Source of the DNA: an uncultured Oligoflexia bacterium
GTDB taxonomy: Bacteria > Bdellovibrionota > Bacteriovoracia > Bacteriovoracales > Bacteriovoracaceae
Assembly: GCA_937120495.1 (NCBI GenBank)
Contig: CAKZJW010000132.1
Coordinates: 1 to 51,111, forward strand
Direction: 5' to 3'
DNA length: 51,111 bases
In this document: piece after piece, positions 1-8,990 of the stretch
Numbering within the stretch: position 1 is the stretch's first letter
Layout: each line of letters opens with the position of its first letter
Made by a program: the position numbers and the translations under genes
Notes under the pieces: generated by a model
What the model was told of the DNA's origin: nothing
Databases searched by the model: none
The model's input: the letters and a program-made list of their open reading frames with translations, nothing else

Positions 1-264
1 CAAATCTCAAAATCAGATATGAAAAAGGCCTATCTTGTAATAATTGAATTTGCAAAATTGGCGCTCGATAATCAAGAGCACAAATTCAATGCAAAGGAAA
101 TCGGTCACTCGATTAAGGTCTTATCAGCTAGTTCTATGGAAATAAAAAAACAGGTAATCGATAAGATTGTAGAGATTGTTAAAGACGATGAACTGATAAC
201 TCCTCTAGAGGAGGAGTTTGTAAGACTTTTATGTCAGAGTTTTAGAGTGCCGTATCCGCTTTGA
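1..264 (+). CDS. C-terminal fragment of a protein cut by the window edge, possibly M48-family metallopeptidase tail
   Basis: The reading frame is open from base 1 and ends at TGA 262-264. An ATG at 19 has no convincing ribosome binding site, so this is more likely the end of a longer protein than an 81-residue one. The visible part is helical and acidic. It ends in a segment of the type 'LITPLEEEFVRLL' followed by a Pro-Tyr-Pro near the C-terminus, which resembles the TerB-like C-terminal helical tail of some proteobacterial M48 metallopeptidases. No zinc motif lies inside the window, so the family call is a resemblance only. It is separated from the convergent RHS operon by about 50 bases. 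Confidence 0.4.
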   Translation, partial: QISKSDMKKAYLVIIEFAKLALDNQEHKFNAKEIGHSIKVLSASSMEIKKQVIDKIVEIVKDDELITPLEEEFVRLLCQSFRVPYPL

Positions 265-316
265 TGGGTTCGTTATAGATTCGTTAAATAGAATATCCCT
301 ATTGCTTTAAACGTTT

Positions 317-805
317 TCATCGTTGAAGACGATTGAAAATTTCAAATACTTTTGTGAGTGTTTTGATTGAATCATTATCCTTTTGAAGTTCTACCTCAAA
401 CTCTGATATAGTATTTTTGATTTGATTGGGTAGCTCTCGTTTTAATTCCATGAACAACGCATCAGCAAATATATTGTTTGAGCTGTCTAGAGTAAGAGTA
501 ATGGTATTCTCAAATTCAAATGCAGTCAGTTTTGTATCACCAATCTTCCTCGTTAAGACGAGAAGGTTTTCATTGTATTTAACTTCAACCTCCAGTTTTT
601 CATACCAAGGCTTTGTTCTATAAATTAAAATTCCTACAAAAATAAAGAGAATTGCAGGTATGAGAAACCAAATTGAGTTATTACCACATTGATGAGATGG
701 ATAAATATCTAATGAAAGAAGAGAACACTGGAAAAACGAAATATACAATGTTTCTGCAAGTCCTAGTAGTGTTAAAAATATTGCTATTCTTTTTCTATTA
801 TTCAT
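317..805 (-). CDS. Small membrane protein, candidate immunity protein to the RHS protein
   Basis: A 162-residue protein not recognised as a known family. Two hydrophobic segments (about residues 7-27 and 45-62) should anchor it in the inner membrane, followed by a soluble C-terminal domain of about 95 residues. Its ATG overlaps the stop of the upstream RHS gene by 8 bases, and an AAGGA motif inside the end of that gene serves as ribosome binding site, so the two are translationally coupled. A small gene overlapping the 3' end of a polymorphic RHS gene is the classical position of an immunity gene. Because the RHS tail is Ala-rich and hydrophobic, a membrane-located immunity protein would fit. 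This role is inferred from position alone; it could simply be a third structural gene. Confidence 0.7.
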   Translation of the reverse strand: MNNRKRIAIFLTLLGLAETLYISFFQCSLLSLDIYPSHQCGNNSIWFLIPAILFIFVGILIYRTKPWYEKLEVEVKYNENLLVLTRKIGDTKLTAFEFENTITLTLDSSNNIFADALFMELKRELPNQIKNTISEFEVELQKDNDSIKTLTKVFEIFNRLQR

Positions 806-3800
806 AAAAATCCTTCATTATCTTTCCGAATTCTCTGGCACCCCTTTTCATAATGTAAAAGCCAAGGTCTTTATAGGTCTTTGGTGCACTTAATTGCCCG
901 CTGGAAAACTTGCTATCAGATATTGACTCAGCAACTCCAATAGTTCCAACTTTTAGAGCTCTAGTAATATTGGGATTATGTGCACTCTTCGATAAAATAA
1001 TAGGGAGAATCACTTTTCCAGCTTGTACCGTGAGTTTGAGTGCATTTCCGCCAACGGGTATCGATGCAGCAGCAGCAGCAGCAGTAGCTGTAATCAGAGT
1101 TTTCCCTGCTTTAATTGCTTGTTCAGCATTACTTTGGGCACTCGCTTTGAAAAATTTGGAAAAGTCTTCTCCCGTATCGTTACCTATTACTTGTAAGCTT
1201 TGCTCAAAGCCTTCAATGAAATACCCACTCGGATCAACACAATTCACAGTATCATCATTGCAATAAATATATGGATTCCAGTTTCCAACTGTAGCCGCTA
1301 ACTTTTTTCCACTCCAAGCTACATAGGGATCAATAGAGGTCCATTGTGCAGTTTCTGTTGAGTATGTTCTGGATGCTGACCAGTAGTATTTATGGGAGTT
1401 CGCGATTGGGTTGTGTCTTAGACGACCAAAAGACCAAACTGTAACTTTATCTAATTCGCTTGCGAAGTCTCCGTAAGTTGGATTTATTGCAAGAGTCTTT
1501 GAACCACTAAGCTCGAAATTACGGATGAAAATATATTCGGAACCTTCTGGATTTAGCAATCCAATAACTTCTCTTTTAAAATTTGTGATAGCGGGGTAGA
1601 AGACATTTCTATAAATAACACCTGTTGGAATATCTCCTACTTTGATCAGACGTGTATATTCACCATTAATAAGAATTTCCTCTTGATTAATGTATACGAA
1701 GTTCTCTCCAGAAGATGACTTCCCTGCAATAATACCTCTCGCTGGAAGATAGAGAAAGTCAAAAACCTCAGAAGACGTTTTTTGTGAGCATAGGTATTCT
1801 TCGCATGGAACAATTTTTTCGCTACTATTTCTTTTAATTTGTGGTTTGTAGTTGAGCTTAAAGTTATTATATCTATAAGACTTATTAAGAGCTCTATCGA
1901 TGCCCTTTCCGAGAAATCTTGTTGATAAAAGCTGTTCCATCTCATTGTACTTAAACACTTGAGTTATGATGTTTCTAGTGTTTTTGTATGAAATTGATTT
2001 TATAACTTTTGTTCCAGACTTGTAGTGCACTTGAAGTTTTAAGCCATTTGTATAAAAAACTTCAGATACATTAGAGTAATTATTGTATTTGATCTCTTTT
2101 ATAAATGGGTTAATTGTAACAAGCTCATTTAAATTATTATAACCATAAAGCAGTTTTAGAGAACTATTGTTATTAGTAATAATCTCTGAATTTAATTGAT
2201 CAAGGTTGTTATAAGAAAGAGTTTTTGAAAAGTTTTTGTTTTGAACTCTCTTTAATAAACCTTTGTCGTATTTATACTCTTGTTGATAACTAAATTTCGA
2301 ATTCGAGGCCGTTTCATTAATTAAATCACCATCTTCAAACTTTAAAGAAAAATTAGAGCTACCAATGCTTCCTGAAGTAATACGGTCATACTTATCAAAT
2401 TGTAATACTTTGTCATTATATTTTGTTATATTTTTTGAATGATCTATATCTCTTTGGATTTGAAGATCGTTAAAGTTAAAGCTTGTAACTTGGTTCGCAG
2501 GATTTGTGTCCCAAGACAAGTTCTCATTTACTGATGTTAGATTATTCATCGAATTCCAGGCTAAATGATTTTGTTCTTCAAATTTTTGAATAAAATTAAT
2601 TCTCTCTTTTGCATCAGAACATTTCGTTTCAACTAAGATCGAATTTTTAAATGATTTAACACAGTCTTTCGAGAAAAGTGTTTTATATGTTGTTTTCTTC
2701 TTGAGATTTTCAACCTTTAAAACTTCTCTTCCAAGTCCGTCATAAGTGAAATCTTCTGAGAAGGCTTCATCTCCCTGAAAGTGGGGATGTAAGCTTTTTA
2801 AAACCTTTCCATCTTTGATTGTATGTTTGAAAACATTAAATATTCTATTGTTTTTTAACATGGAGATATTTAAAGGGTGTCCAAAGTCATTTAGAGTAAC
2901 GTTATAGTCTTGTCCATCTTGAACAAACGAGTATTGTGGAAGAAGTTTGTCATTTTTAACAATAAAAGGAAATCGCTTAAAACGAGTGATTCCATCGACC
3001 TTTATCTCAGAGACTTGGAAATCATTATTATAGCTTAGCTCTGTCTTTTTATTATTTAGCTCTAACAAATTAATTTGTTCAAATAAATTAGACCTTCTAT
3101 AAAAAGAATTTTTATCTTTATTAGATACGGATACTGGAGAGACAATAAGGTTGTCATAATTTAAGGCAGAAATTTCACCATATCTATTACTTATCGAAGT
3201 CAACCTTCCTAGAGAGTCATATTTATAGAAAAAACTTGCGGCATCTATGTTTTGATGTTTAACGAGTCCTTTTTCATTATAAAAGAATTCCTTGTTTGAA
3301 CTAGTTCTAAAACCTTTTTTTCTAGACTTAGATAGACGAATTTGTCCGTTAGAAAGCGCAGTGTAAGAGTTATCAATACTGTAGGAATCTTTGTCGTTAA
3401 AATCATTAACTAAATCAGATACTTCGGATACTTCCATCTCGTGTTTTTCAATAATGTCTTCATCGAGAATATAATTATTTTTAGTTTTAAGAGTCCTATA
3501 GACTGTTTTATCAAAGAAGTTTGTTATTTTTTCAGATGTAAAAAAAAAGAATCGATTATCGTCTAAGAGTTTTGCGTCTTTCTTTGTAATGATCTCTGAA
3601 CCAAAGCTATCAGACTCTGTTCTTTTATAAATTTCAGTTCCTTGCAACCTTGCTCTTGTATCTAATAAAAAATTATGAATATTATTATCTTTTAAGAAAC
3701 GTCTAGAGATTTCTTTTTCTTTATTTGTTGAAGCACTCATAATAACTTCTTTAGTATTTGCGAAACCTAGATAAATTCCAAGGATATTATCATGCATGAC

Positions 3801-5945
3801 TTGATCGTAGCTATATTTTTTAGTGTTTTGCACTAAGTTTGAAGAGTCAATTTTTTCTACTTTCTTTACAACCTGTAAATTATTTCTTGAAGAGAACTGA
3901 ACATTGTATCTTCCACTGAAATGAGAATAATAATTTGTAAGAAGCTTAACTGACGAGCCTTTAGAGCTGATTTTAGAGGACTTCTCTGAAGAGATAATAA
4001 GGCCTTTAGGTGTATTGATTTGTCCCTTTGTCACCTTGAATTTAAACTTATTTCCATCAGGAAAAAGAGAAAGGTCTTTGTCCATCTTCGTGTCTTTAAT
4101 ATTTGTAAAAAACTTAGATAAGTCTGGTTCAGATTGAGAGTAATAGTTATTGGCTGAGAATGAAATAACCTTATTGCCAGTAATAAGCTCTTGTTTTCCA
4201 TCATTATTTAGATCAAGCTGAATTGCTCTACCATTACAGTCTGGTCCTGGTTGAACAGTCCATTTTCTTACGCCTGCTAGAACATTTGTTTCAATATTTT
4301 CTACTAAATCGATTTGCTCTTGTTTCTTTTGATCAAAGCTAATCTTTAAAATATTTGATGGATAGTTCTTTAGAGATTTACTCTTTTTAATCCTTTGGAA
4401 TAACAAAGCAGCACTAGAATAATCTTTTTCAGCCTTTTCTCTTTTATCATTTTTACACCATAACAGGTCTTTATGATTTCTATTTGTCGATATTACATAT
4501 GGAGTCCTAACAGTGATTGTTGGTTTATAGTAATAGATACGATCACAGTTTGAGCTTGATTTCTTTTTGTATTCAAGCTTTAAGTCAAATAATTCGTGTT
4601 CAATATTACTTAAACTTTTATCTAAAACATACTCAAAATTACCATTTTCAACTTTAGCCCAATAAATAGAATAAGGAACTTTTAGTTTGGATAATTCTGC
4701 TTTTACTCGTTGTAACTTCTTTTTAGGCCTTGTCTTGCATGTACTTGGAGAACTTCCATCGGTTTTGTACTCAATCTTATCAAAGTATTTTTTGAGACTG
4801 TGATTGTATTGCTTTGAATTGATTACAATTTTATCTTGTCTAAAATCGCCATTTATATCCAAATAGATTTCAATATTTTCTTTGCTATTCTCATCAGGTT
4901 TTTTTATTTGAACTGGTTTATTGATATCTTCTTGAATTACAAAAAAATGTTTATCCTTCAAGGAAGTTGTTACTTCTTTAGTCTTTTGTGTGATGAATTC
5001 GTAAGACCCCTTAAATAGATGCTTTTGAGACCCTTTAGCTTTTACAGAACTTAGGTATGAATCTGAATAATTAAAGTTAATAATTCTTTTCTCATTGGTG
5101 TTCGAAATTTTAATATGATTTACACCTTTTGGTGTCTTTGCAAATTTATTATTTAAAATCGATATTGTTCCAAGGTCTTTCAAGTATTGAATATCGAGAG
5201 ACCAGCTATTAAATGAATTTGTTATTCTTTTTAATACTAAGTTATTCCAAGTGAAGGTTATATGATTTTTATAAGCATCAAATGAAAGTTTCTGAAGTCC
5301 ATCTTTTGTAAATATTGAATGAGTTTTACCATTAGTAATTAAGATATAATGTTGATCAAACTCATATAAGTATTGAGGAAAGCTTTGAAGGGCAGGTTTA
5401 AAACATCGCTTTGGAGCATTTTTTTCTAAAGCGAGCTCCTTTCCACTTTCAAGCAAGCTATTTGAATTCGTATTACATTGAACGGCCTTAAATTCTCCAA
5501 TACTAGAGTGCCCAATTGTCTTTGATTCTTTTCCTTTTAGATCAAGGTGAGGAAGACCTAAGCTCCATCCAGTTCCATAGCCAATATTGTTAGACTGACG
5601 ATGGTTATACTTAAATACTAGAGACTTCATTTTTAATAGATTTGGAGGCAGCTTTATTGCAAAAGAAGAGCGAAGAGAGCCTCGGTTTGTATTTACCTCT
5701 AGTCTAGGAATAAAAACATCTTTGTTTATGAACCCTGATTTTGAACTTATATTAGCAAGGTTTGATGCTCCTATTTGAGAGACAAAATCGCCACCGTTAT
5801 AAGTAGGAGCTTTCCAGTCATCATTTTCATGACTGTGTTCACCAGCTCGCTCTCCAGCACTTTCAGATTGAGAAAGTACATTTGTAGAGCTCAGACTCAG
5901 AATTAAAAGTAGAAAACTAGAGTACCTATTAAGCATCTTGACCAT
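798..5945 (-). CDS. SpvB/RHS-repeat surface or secreted protein with variable C-terminal tail
   Basis: A 1715-residue exported protein. Residues 1-25 are a signal peptide. An SpvB-like N-terminal region follows, with FG-GAP/EF-hand-like pieces such as 'DINGDFRQDK' and 'DLNNDGKQEL'. YD/RHS repeats then appear ('YDSLGRLTSIS' near residue 908, 'YDGLGREVLK' near 1068), and an RHS core-associated domain ends in 'VNCVDPSGY' with the Gly at residue 1574. In RHS proteins the sequence after this motif is the exchangeable effector. Here it is 141 residues with an Ala run and a hydrophobic stretch, and I recognise no toxin family. The start overlaps the upstream lipoprotein by 17 bases, and the downstream membrane gene overlaps by 8. 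The general family is clear; toxin activity and target are not. Confidence 0.88.
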   Translation of the reverse strand: MVKMLNRYSSFLLLILSLSSTNVLSQSESAGERAGEHSHENDDWKAPTYNGGDFVSQIGASNLANISSKSGFINKDVFIPRLEVNTNRGSLRSSFAIKLPPNLLKMKSLVFKYNHRQSNNIGYGTGWSLGLPHLDLKGKESKTIGHSSIGEFKAVQCNTNSNSLLESGKELALEKNAPKRCFKPALQSFPQYLYEFDQHYILITNGKTHSIFTKDGLQKLSFDAYKNHITFTWNNLVLKRITNSFNSWSLDIQYLKDLGTISILNNKFAKTPKGVNHIKISNTNEKRIINFNYSDSYLSSVKAKGSQKHLFKGSYEFITQKTKEVTTSLKDKHFFVIQEDINKPVQIKKPDENSKENIEIYLDINGDFRQDKIVINSKQYNHSLKKYFDKIEYKTDGSSPSTCKTRPKKKLQRVKAELSKLKVPYSIYWAKVENGNFEYVLDKSLSNIEHELFDLKLEYKKKSSSNCDRIYYYKPTITVRTPYVISTNRNHKDLLWCKNDKREKAEKDYSSAALLFQRIKKSKSLKNYPSNILKISFDQKKQEQIDLVENIETNVLAGVRKWTVQPGPDCNGRAIQLDLNNDGKQELITGNKVISFSANNYYSQSEPDLSKFFTNIKDTKMDKDLSLFPDGNKFKFKVTKGQINTPKGLIISSEKSSKISSKGSSVKLLTNYYSHFSGRYNVQFSSRNNLQVVKKVEKIDSSNLVQNTKKYSYDQVMHDNILGIYLGFANTKEVIMSASTNKEKEISRRFLKDNNIHNFLLDTRARLQGTEIYKRTESDSFGSEIITKKDAKLLDDNRFFFFTSEKITNFFDKTVYRTLKTKNNYILDEDIIEKHEMEVSEVSDLVNDFNDKDSYSIDNSYTALSNGQIRLSKSRKKGFRTSSNKEFFYNEKGLVKHQNIDAASFFYKYDSLGRLTSISNRYGEISALNYDNLIVSPVSVSNKDKNSFYRRSNLFEQINLLELNNKKTELSYNNDFQVSEIKVDGITRFKRFPFIVKNDKLLPQYSFVQDGQDYNVTLNDFGHPLNISMLKNNRIFNVFKHTIKDGKVLKSLHPHFQGDEAFSEDFTYDGLGREVLKVENLKKKTTYKTLFSKDCVKSFKNSILVETKCSDAKERINFIQKFEEQNHLAWNSMNNLTSVNENLSWDTNPANQVTSFNFNDLQIQRDIDHSKNITKYNDKVLQFDKYDRITSGSIGSSNFSLKFEDGDLINETASNSKFSYQQEYKYDKGLLKRVQNKNFSKTLSYNNLDQLNSEIITNNNSSLKLLYGYNNLNELVTINPFIKEIKYNNYSNVSEVFYTNGLKLQVHYKSGTKVIKSISYKNTRNIITQVFKYNEMEQLLSTRFLGKGIDRALNKSYRYNNFKLNYKPQIKRNSSEKIVPCEEYLCSQKTSSEVFDFLYLPARGIIAGKSSSGENFVYINQEEILINGEYTRLIKVGDIPTGVIYRNVFYPAITNFKREVIGLLNPEGSEYIFIRNFELSGSKTLAINPTYGDFASELDKVTVWSFGRLRHNPIANSHKYYWSASRTYSTETAQWTSIDPYVAWSGKKLAATVGNWNPYIYCNDDTVNCVDPSGYFIEGFEQSLQVIGNDTGEDFSKFFKASAQSNAEQAIKAGKTLITATAAAAAASIPVGGNALKLTVQAGKVILPIILSKSAHNPNITRALKVGTIGVAESISDSKFSSGQLSAPKTYKDLGFYIMKRGAREFGKIMKDFYE
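1066..1083. repeat. (GCA)6 trinucleotide run inside the RHS tail
   Basis: Six perfect GCA units. On the coding (minus) strand the tract lies in the codons for the Ala run in the RHS C-terminal tail (around residues 1621-1627). Slippage would add or remove alanines without shifting the frame. Confidence 0.8.
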
Positions 5946-8289
5946 CTACGCCTTTAAAGTTTTCAGCATTTCCAGAACCACAGTTTCCTGCAGCTCCGCC
6001 TTTTCCGCCTTTTCCAGGGATTGCAATAGTGTTATTTAATAAATAATCATAGTCTTGAGAATTAGGCCCAAGAGAAGATAGGCTTCCGGCTTGAGCACCA
6101 TTTCCGCCATTTCCACCTTTTCCACGGTAGATTTTATAGTTTGTATTTGTAAGACGATTCACTTTTTTAGTGTCGTAAGTTGTGCTTGTTCTTTCTCGAT
6201 GATCATTTACTATTTTCTTTATAGTAATACCGTAGCTTCCAGTCTTGAGAGTAATATTTTCTTTGCAAGTGCCTTCTTTAACTATTTGTGATGAAGTGTT
6301 GTAACGTGGAGAATTCTTTTTAATTTTAATTGAGCTCAAATTTGTAATAGTTTGCTTTATAGGACTTTTGGCATCGAGTCCATTTGCGCCGTTTCCACCT
6401 CTTCCTCCAGATATGTTAATTAGGGGGATAGATGTGATTGTGCTTTTATAATTTGTATGAATGGTCATCTTTCCAGCTGAAACCCCATCTGTCGCTGAAT
6501 TTTGGTCTTGTGGAGACACTCCATTTTTAACAATTACATCATAGATATAATATTGCTTATTTCCTCTTTTTCTTTTGCCATTTCTTTGCATCTTTACAAA
6601 TGAAGGAAATTTAACTCTATTTTCAATTTGCGGAATGGAAACCGTTTGACCGTCTCTTCCTTTCGTATCGATCCATAATCCATTGTAGTTTTCAAAGTTA
6701 AGAGAGATATTTGCTCCCTTTGTAATGATTAGTGCAAGAGGATGCATATCAATACTTGCACCATACATTTCAATATTCTTAAATTGTTTAAAAGCTTTTG
6801 GAGCGGAGTAGATCCCAGGAATAAATGTCTTTGTAGGACAATTATCAGCATCACCTTTACAGTATGAAATCTTAAACGTGTCTTTTTCTAAACCTTGGTA
6901 TTCATTTTCGATTTGATCAAATAAATTAAAAGACATGCTGCTATCTGAGTACAAACCATCTTTTGTAATGTCTTTGTCATATAAATAATTAAGAGAATCT
7001 ATTAGACTTGAAAAAAGGCTGTTGTAGATATCTTGACTACTTGAAGTATGCTTTCCTTTTAGTGAAGCGAGCTCGAGAGAGTGCTTATATGCAATAATAT
7101 CAAAGTAATTCGTCATAAATCGATTACTTTCCATATTTGCAGAAGAATCTTCTTCAATACGCATTCTTTGAGAATGAAACTCTCTGTTAATAACTCTTGA
7201 GTTATTAAATGTGAATAGAGGTTCTTGGTTAGAGCGAATAAGTACTCTATTTATTTCAACCTTTAGGTAGGGATGTAGGTTTGAGTTTTGAATATGTGAT
7301 GTATCGTTTTTAAGAATAATTTCAGTTAGAACTGGCTTACTATTAGAAACAATATCAAAATAAAGATTATTAATCCTGTCTTGGAGATCAGACTTATCAA
7401 CGATTGTCTGGTTTAGGTCAAATAATGAGTAGTAATTAGACAGAGATTCTAAATAATTAGAAACTGACTTGAAATCTTCAAGATCTTGTCTGCTTGACCA
7501 TTCAATATTTCTTTTTGCTGAAGTTAATATACGCTTATCAGTTTGATCGTTAAAATTATTATTTTTTAATAAGTATTCTTTAAGTAATTCTCTGTATGCA
7601 TTTTGTGAACTAATTGAAGAGTTTAAGTTAAGTTGTATGTTTTTGAATATTTCTTGGAAAATATCATAAGCTGAAGAATCAACAACTTTATATAGCATGG
7701 AGTATTTCTCAAAAGAATTAGAAGCCGAGCTATTAGTTGCTTCTTCTTGTACTTTATTCTTATAGTATTCAACGATCTCAGATATATCTTCTGTTGTTGT
7801 AAATTGGCTTTCATACTTTAAAAGAGAAAGACTTAGATACTGTACTAGTACCGACTCCATAGACTCTGATAAGGCTGAATCTTGAAGAAGTAGATCTAGA
7901 TAAATTTGATTTAGTTCTGCAATAGAGTCTTCACCCGTTTGATTATCTTGTAGACCAAGAAGTAGTTTTAGCTTTTCAGATGTATCATCTGAGTATTGAG
8001 ATAGAAGGTTTGCAATCTCATAAGCTTCTTTATTTTCTAGGTCCAATGATCTTGAATTTAATTTTGCTCTTAAGCTTGGAATTCCATTTTTAAAAGACTC
8101 AGAATCTTGTGCCATCTTATTTACTAATTCTTTAAGACTTAGATTTGAGTAATGTGCACTAGGGTTTTGCTGTTCACTTTCAAGCTCTTGAGGAAAAGTT
8201 ACAGGTTTACTTGATGAACTTTTCTCTTTTTTTACCCCACAACTTGTAAGTACACTTAAAGCTACCAAACACATTAAACTCTTGTTCAT
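5929..8289 (-). CDS. Large lipoprotein with glycine-rich collagen-like C-terminus
   Basis: 786 residues. The signal peptide ends in the lipobox L-T-S-C (Cys17) followed by Gly, so outer-membrane sorting is likely. Residues 30-450 are helical, Ser/Asn/Leu-rich and without a recognised domain. The C-terminal third has three glycine clusters of the type 'GGRGGNGANG', 'GKGGNGGNG' and 'GKGGKGGAAGNCG'. These resemble the Gly-rich repeats of many orphan surface proteins of predatory and myxobacteria. It is the first gene of the operon, with AAGGAG six bases before its ATG, and it overlaps the RHS gene by 17 bases. That suggests the lipoprotein anchors, displays or helps export the RHS protein, which is an inference from coupling only. 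Confidence 0.8.
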   Translation of the reverse strand: MNKSLMCLVALSVLTSCGVKKEKSSSSKPVTFPQELESEQQNPSAHYSNLSLKELVNKMAQDSESFKNGIPSLRAKLNSRSLDLENKEAYEIANLLSQYSDDTSEKLKLLLGLQDNQTGEDSIAELNQIYLDLLLQDSALSESMESVLVQYLSLSLLKYESQFTTTEDISEIVEYYKNKVQEEATNSSASNSFEKYSMLYKVVDSSAYDIFQEIFKNIQLNLNSSISSQNAYRELLKEYLLKNNNFNDQTDKRILTSAKRNIEWSSRQDLEDFKSVSNYLESLSNYYSLFDLNQTIVDKSDLQDRINNLYFDIVSNSKPVLTEIILKNDTSHIQNSNLHPYLKVEINRVLIRSNQEPLFTFNNSRVINREFHSQRMRIEEDSSANMESNRFMTNYFDIIAYKHSLELASLKGKHTSSSQDIYNSLFSSLIDSLNYLYDKDITKDGLYSDSSMSFNLFDQIENEYQGLEKDTFKISYCKGDADNCPTKTFIPGIYSAPKAFKQFKNIEMYGASIDMHPLALIITKGANISLNFENYNGLWIDTKGRDGQTVSIPQIENRVKFPSFVKMQRNGKRKRGNKQYYIYDVIVKNGVSPQDQNSATDGVSAGKMTIHTNYKSTITSIPLINISGGRGGNGANGLDAKSPIKQTITNLSSIKIKKNSPRYNTSSQIVKEGTCKENITLKTGSYGITIKKIVNDHRERTSTTYDTKKVNRLTNTNYKIYRGKGGNGGNGAQAGSLSSLGPNSQDYDYLLNNTIAIPGKGGKGGAAGNCGSGNAENFKGVDGQDA

Positions 8290-8362
8290 ATTTACTCCTT
8301 GAATAATTAATATGTATTAAGAGTAACTGCTAAAGGTCTAATTCTTGGTAGAGCTTGAAATA

Positions 8363-8390
8363 ATTATAGGTATGTTCAAAATATGAACAA
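8363..8390 (-). promoter_or_regulatory. Sigma70-type promoter of the lipoprotein-RHS operon
   Basis: On the minus strand, TTGTTC (8390-8385) and a perfect TATAAT (8368-8363) are separated by 16 bases. This predicts transcription starting near 8356, about 65 bases before the lipoprotein ATG at 8289. Confidence 0.6.
8373..8389. promoter_or_regulatory. Operator-like inverted repeat overlapping the RHS operon promoter
   Basis: TGTTCA-AAATA-TGAACA is a perfect 6-base inverted repeat with a 5-base centre. It overlaps the -35 box and spacer of the predicted promoter, where a dimeric repressor would block RNA polymerase. No regulator gene lies next to it. Confidence 0.45.
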
Positions 8391-8411
8391 CAGTAACTAG
8401 TGGAAATCTAT

Positions 8412-8429
8412 AAAACCGTCAAAACGGTT
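8412..8429 (-). terminator. Weak intrinsic terminator after the nitrilase-GNAT pair
   Basis: AACCGT-CAAA-ACGGTT forms a 6-bp hairpin 25 bases past the GNAT stop. On the minus strand it is followed by TTTTAT, a short U-tract, so termination may be partial. Confidence 0.45.
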
Positions 8430-8453
8430 AAGAATGTATTAATTTGATAGTTG

Positions 8454-8990
8454 CTAAGAATTCACCTCTGAACTAAGTAAAGAGTAAATCTCATGATCAT
8501 AAATATTGCCATTTACAACTTCATTTTGACGAGCGATTCCCTCTAGCTTAAAACCGAGGCGTTTTGCTACAGCAGAAGATGCTTTATTGGTAGTTGCGCA
8601 GTGAATAGCTATTCTATTGAGTTTTAGGTGGTTGAACCCATAATCTACAAGAGCTTTAACTGTTTTCGTCATATGGCCGTGACCTTGAAAGTTTTCACCA
8701 AGCCAATATCCAATTTCAGTCTTTTTATTTTGTATATTCATAAAATTATAAGAGCAAACACCAACAAGTATTTCATCTACAAATATCCCGAAAGTATATT
8801 GATGATTTTTCGCCTCTTTAATTGTTTCATTGATAAACCAAAGTGTATCTTCTGAAGTTTTCGTTTTTGGAGGCCAAGCTAGGTAGACTCCAAGTTGTTT
8901 ACGATTTGAATCAATAAGATCAAATAGGGATTCTTTATCATCAGAACTAAATGTTCTTAAATAAAAATTCTCTTCAATTTCAAGTCTCAT
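8454..8990 (-). CDS. GNAT acetyltransferase, RimJ/RimL type
   Basis: 178 residues, the usual length of the ribosomal-protein-type N-acetyltransferases. Such enzymes move an acetyl group from acetyl-CoA to an amine, often a protein N-terminus. Visible signatures are the N-terminal 'LRTFSSDDKESLFDLI', the strand 'TEIGYWLGENFQGHGHMTKTV' with the acetyl-CoA-binding Q-G-H-G-H turn, and the late 'NKASSAVAKRLGFKLEG', where this subfamily usually has 'N..S..vaeklGF..EG'. The ATG overlaps the upstream nitrilase stop by 4 bases, so the two are one transcript. Substrate is not predictable. Confidence 0.9.
   Translation of the reverse strand: MRLEIEENFYLRTFSSDDKESLFDLIDSNRKQLGVYLAWPPKTKTSEDTLWFINETIKEAKNHQYTFGIFVDEILVGVCSYNFMNIQNKKTEIGYWLGENFQGHGHMTKTVKALVDYGFNHLKLNRIAIHCATTNKASSAVAKRLGFKLEGIARQNEVVNGNIYDHEIYSLLSSEVNS

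Noticed and set aside
910..1266. Plus-strand ORF of 118 codons inside the RHS gene
   Set aside because: It is the antisense of the RHS core and tail; its alanine run comes from the GCA repeat, and no ribosome binding site precedes it.
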